From positions 682,001-746,000 of the forward strand of contig SEFP01000002.1 of assembly GCA_004144185.1 (NCBI GenBank): 64,000 bases of DNA. Direction: 5' to 3'. Numbering within the stretch: the stretch's first letter is position 1; each line of letters starts with the position of its first letter. The position numbers and the translations under genes are program-made. The notes beneath the pieces are model-generated. The model saw only the letters and a program-made list of their open reading frames with translations. It had not been told where the DNA came from and did no database searches. The DNA comes from Sphingobacteriales bacterium (GTDB lineage: Bacteria; Bacteroidota; Bacteroidia; Chitinophagales; Chitinophagaceae). Positions 61,503-64,000 of the stretch are shown one piece after another.

Positions 61503-62930
61503 TTAGTTGTCGAAACGGGTCCAGCCATTCCACCAGGAAGTGGTACCGGCAGCACCGCGGTAGCTTACGCTTTCCAGACCGCTCAGTTTGCTGCTGGTGA
61601 ACGAAGCACCGCTCAGGATAGCGGCACCAGCAGCCGGCATCGGATTAAATGAAGTACCCATCATCACCGAGCTCAGCATCGCATCACTTACGTTAGCGGC
61701 AGCCGTATTGTTACCGGCAGTAAAGAACGCAGCTGGGTCTACCGGGCTGGTAGCACCTGAAATGCTGGTAGTATCGATGTTTTTAGATGCGTTGACGACC
61801 ATGTTGTTTTTGAACTCTGCATTTCCGGAAGCAAAGTTGTCATTCGTCAGACGGCCGTCGATCCGCATACCGGTGTTCCAGCCTACAAACACGGAGTTGA
61901 GGATCGACTCAGAGCTGTTGCGACGGATGTGCGCACCCCGGCCAAACTGCGTTACAGGCGTACCACTCTGTGCTTTTGGACCGATCATGGTGAAGTTGGA
62001 GAATACCGCAGCGGTACGTGGCGTAGAGGCGGTTCCGGACGCATCGTTGTCGCTTTCAAAGCCATTGGAGGTACCTCCCTGGGCAAAGTCGGCCTGCTGG
62101 TTGTCGCGGATGGAAATACCGTACTGTACTTTTCCGGAGAACCCATTATCGGTATCGAAATCGTCATCGGTGCTGTACGCAGAAATCAGGTATTTGGCAT
62201 TAACCGTACCACCAAACCACTCAAAACCGTCGTCATTGCTTTTGTACACTTCGATGTGATCGAGGGTCGTACCATTACCGACTGAACCCATGGTCAGACC
62301 GTTGATTTCGTTGTCAACCGCGAAGGCAACACCGGCGTACTCGATCCGTACATACTTCATGGTTCCGGAATTGTCGGCATTGTTGGTGCCACCGTGCAGG
62401 CCATAGCCTTCTGTAGTGGTATTTACACCCCCTTCGATGGCTTGCAATCCGCTGGTACCGTTGTAATTACCGTTGTTGTTGGCATTTCCAAGCAGGATAA
62501 TACCGCCCCAGTCGCCCCGGTTTGGAGTGGCTTCGATAGAGGTAAAGCGGATGGGGTTGGACGCCGTGCCCTGCGCATCGATCTTACCATTACGGGTAAT
62601 GATCAGGGATGCTTTGGATCCGGAAACCCCTTTGACAACAACGCCTTCCTCAACTTTGAGGGTTGCACCGTTGCGCACAAACACAAAGCCATCTATCTTA
62701 TAGGTCCGGCCTGCTTTCAGCAACGTGTTGGTCGTGATGCTGCCTTTCAGGGTAGCACCATCAGCCAGCTCCACATAAGTGCTGTTGTTGGCAGTACGGG
62801 CCAGCGTAGCACTCGTGTAGCTCACGCTGTCGGTAGGAGCAGTTATTGGGTTATTAGTGGTCTCATCTTTCTTACAGCTGGTAGCGAGCAGAGCTGCGAC
62901 AAGCGGGAAAAGCAAAAAAGTCTTTTTCAT
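61503..62930 (-). CDS. Beta-repeat lipoprotein paired with a TonB receptor
   Basis: From the ATG at 62930 the protein has 475 residues, with a lipobox TSC (Cys near residue 19). About residues 40-300 form Gly/Asn/Asp-rich strand repeats that look like a right-handed beta-helix (for example SGTMKYVRIEYAGVAF and TLDHIEVYKSNDDGFEWFGG). A similar DDGFEWFGGTVN block is found, as I recall, in lipoproteins coded next to Bacteroidota TonB receptors. The TonB receptor fragment at 63005 is 75 bp upstream, so this protein is probably its surface partner. The ligand is unknown. A longer frame to 62966 is not needed. Confidence 0.75.
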   Translation of the reverse strand: MKKTFLLFPLVAALLATSCKKDETTNNPITAPTDSVSYTSATLARTANNSTYVELADGATLKGSITTNTLLKAGRTYKIDGFVFVRNGATLKVEEGVVVKGVSGSKASLIITRNGKIDAQGTASNPIRFTSIEATPNRGDWGGIILLGNANNNGNYNGTSGLQAIEGGVNTTTEGYGLHGGTNNADNSGTMKYVRIEYAGVAFAVDNEINGLTMGSVGNGTTLDHIEVYKSNDDGFEWFGGTVNAKYLISAYSTDDDFDTDNGFSGKVQYGISIRDNQQADFAQGGTSNGFESDNDASGTASTPRTAAVFSNFTMIGPKAQSGTPVTQFGRGAHIRRNSSESILNSVFVGWNTGMRIDGRLTNDNFASGNAEFKNNMVVNASKNIDTTSISGATSPVDPAAFFTAGNNTAAANVSDAMLSSVMMGTSFNPMPAAGAAILSGASFTSSKLSGLESVSYRGAAGTTSWWNGWTRFDN

Positions 62931-63004
62931 GACGTTGCTGGGAATAGAAATAGTTTCTGGGTGCAAAAGGACAAAAAGGGTATTACCGGTATCTTACGGA
63001 GCCA

Positions 63005-64000
63005 TTAAGGAATCGTTACTCCTTGGGCCGGACGCTTGCGCTTGTTCGGCAGCTTATACGCCACGCTGATCGAGATGTTGCGGCCATAGCGGCTCCGGAT
63101 GCGCAGCACATCAGTGGTTCCTTCACCGTCATACTTACCGTTGCCGTTAGTGTCTTCGTAAAAATTCTGGTACTGGTTGAGCAGGTCTGAAACGGCCAGC
63201 TTGATTTCACCGTTCTGGGCAAAGCGCTGGGTAATCTGCAGATCCAGCAGGGTACGGGGCGCTTCCCAGATATCGAGCTGGTTGACCTGGTCGCCGATGA
63301 GGAAGATGCGGCGACCAATCCGGTTCAGCATCACTGAAGCGATGGTACCGGTTTTCCGGATCTCCGCCTGCACACCGGCATTCAGGACATAGTTGCTTTG
63401 CCCTTGCATCGGACGGGTTTTCAGCGTGCTGTTGGCACCAAAGTCGACTTCGTTTTTGATATACGCACCATTGGCGAAGGCATATAGGTTAGACAGTACG
63501 TTGTTCTCGGTACGCTTGGATTCGGCCACGAGGAACCCAAGTGATTTCCGGAACTCGGCTTCGACGCCATAGCTGACCGCGCCCAAGGCGTTGGCATACA
63601 GTAATTGTGCAGAGCCGCCGCCGGTGGTATTGTAATAGCGCTCAATCGGATTGTCGAAGTGCTTGTAAAAACCGCCTACGGTTACAAACTCGCCCGGAGC
63701 CGGATACAGTTCCCAGCGCAGATCGGCATTGGTGACTTTGGTACGCTTCAGCGTCGGGTTGCCGCTCTCAACGGCCATCAGGTCGAAGTTGTAGAAGTTG
63801 AACGGTGCGATCTCCCGGAATTCCGGACGAATCACGGTCTGCGAACCCGACAAACGCAGGTTCATCTGATCGTTCAGGGCATATTTAATATTGGCGGATG
63901 GCAGGATATCGACTACCGTCGTGTCGACTTTGAGATCGGCATTGCCGTCATTATACTTTACCTGCTGGTTGTAGCTTTCAATCCGGGCACCCCACGATAC
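63005..64000 (-). CDS. TonB-dependent receptor, C-terminal part (cut by window edge)
   Basis: The minus-strand frame is open from 63005 through base 64000, so at least 330 C-terminal residues are present while the plug and start are outside. It shows repeated beta-strand pairs with aromatic ends (SQTVIRPEFREIAPFNFYNF, then GGFYKHFDNPIERYY, then GRNISISVAYKL), as in outer-membrane receptors of the SusC/TonB type. It takes up a substrate across the outer membrane with energy from TonB. It lies upstream of the beta-repeat lipoprotein on the same strand, so the two form a receptor-lipoprotein pair. Confidence 0.87.
   Translation of the reverse strand, partial: VSWGARIESYNQQVKYNDGNADLKVDTTVVDILPSANIKYALNDQMNLRLSGSQTVIRPEFREIAPFNFYNFDLMAVESGNPTLKRTKVTNADLRWELYPAPGEFVTVGGFYKHFDNPIERYYNTTGGGSAQLLYANALGAVSYGVEAEFRKSLGFLVAESKRTENNVLSNLYAFANGAYIKNEVDFGANSTLKTRPMQGQSNYVLNAGVQAEIRKTGTIASVMLNRIGRRIFLIGDQVNQLDIWEAPRTLLDLQITQRFAQNGEIKLAVSDLLNQYQNFYEDTNGNGKYDGEGTTDVLRIRSRYGRNISISVAYKLPNKRKRPAQGVTIP

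Overview
The window looks like chromosomal DNA of a Bacteroidota bacterium, most likely a Chitinophaga-like lineage (family-level placement is inference). Supporting evidence: three proteins with type IX secretion (T9SS) sorting domains, a TonB-dependent receptor, DUF1573 proteins, a long PurF-type amidotransferase, many lipoproteins, no clear Shine-Dalgarno sequences, and repeated TAnnTTTG-like promoter elements just upstream of start codons. No rRNA, tRNA, CRISPR array, transposase or phage genes were found. Genes are dense, mostly housekeeping, in short operons separated by strong hairpin terminators.

Layout: 1-5.3 kb holds a truncated copper-type P-ATPase, TsaE, a LysE-family exporter, a PurF-type enzyme, an unrecognised helical protein and a SMUG2-like DNA glycosylase. 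5.4-8.6 kb is a giant M1 peptidase fused to a predicted outer-membrane barrel. 8.6-9.5 kb is an AT-rich island with one unrecognised, start-less ORF. 9.5-12.4 kb has two lipoproteins (one NlpC/P60) and an M16 peptidase. 12.4-13.4 kb is the rpmH-rnpA-yidD cluster. 13.6-16.6 kb is an active-looking rhomboid, a rhomboid lacking catalytic residues, and an endonuclease/exonuclease/phosphatase-fold protein. 16.6-17.2 kb has a phased operator-like repeat array in front of a small HTH regulator. 17.2-23.3 kb has cysS, an MsbA-like ABC exporter, galE, pfkA and a beta-carbonic anhydrase. 23.5-31.9 kb has a TPR protein, a small membrane protein, a SurA-like isomerase, a glycosyltransferase, a PfpI/DJ-1 protein, a 3-hydroxyacyl-CoA dehydrogenase and a T9SS type B surface protein. 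32-39.7 kb has a lipoprotein, a VWA protein, paaD, a T9SS subtilase and purL. 39.8-46.5 kb has paralogous membrane proteins, a serine hydrolase, an orphan barstar, folB, nadK and acetyltransferases. 46.5-57.1 kb has aat, TPR proteins, paaZ, a MoxR ATPase, a MazG-like protein, recR, dapF and a GWxTD protein. 57.1-64 kb has a WbqC-like protein, two DUF1573 proteins, a GT9 glycosyltransferase, a CCA-adding enzyme and a beta-repeat lipoprotein next to a TonB receptor that runs off the window.

The most striking signal is not a gene. The perfect palindrome TTCCGGAA occurs about 100 times by my eye count in 64 kb (about one is expected by chance). It lies in coding and intergenic DNA, in all three reading frames, and inside terminator loops. 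This resembles the genome-wide tags known elsewhere (HIP1 of cyanobacteria, uptake sequences of Neisseria and Pasteurellaceae), but I know of no description of this motif. The second strongest signal is a set of seven CCCTGTTTAAACAGGG-like dyads spaced about 21 bp apart upstream of the HTH gene at 16837.
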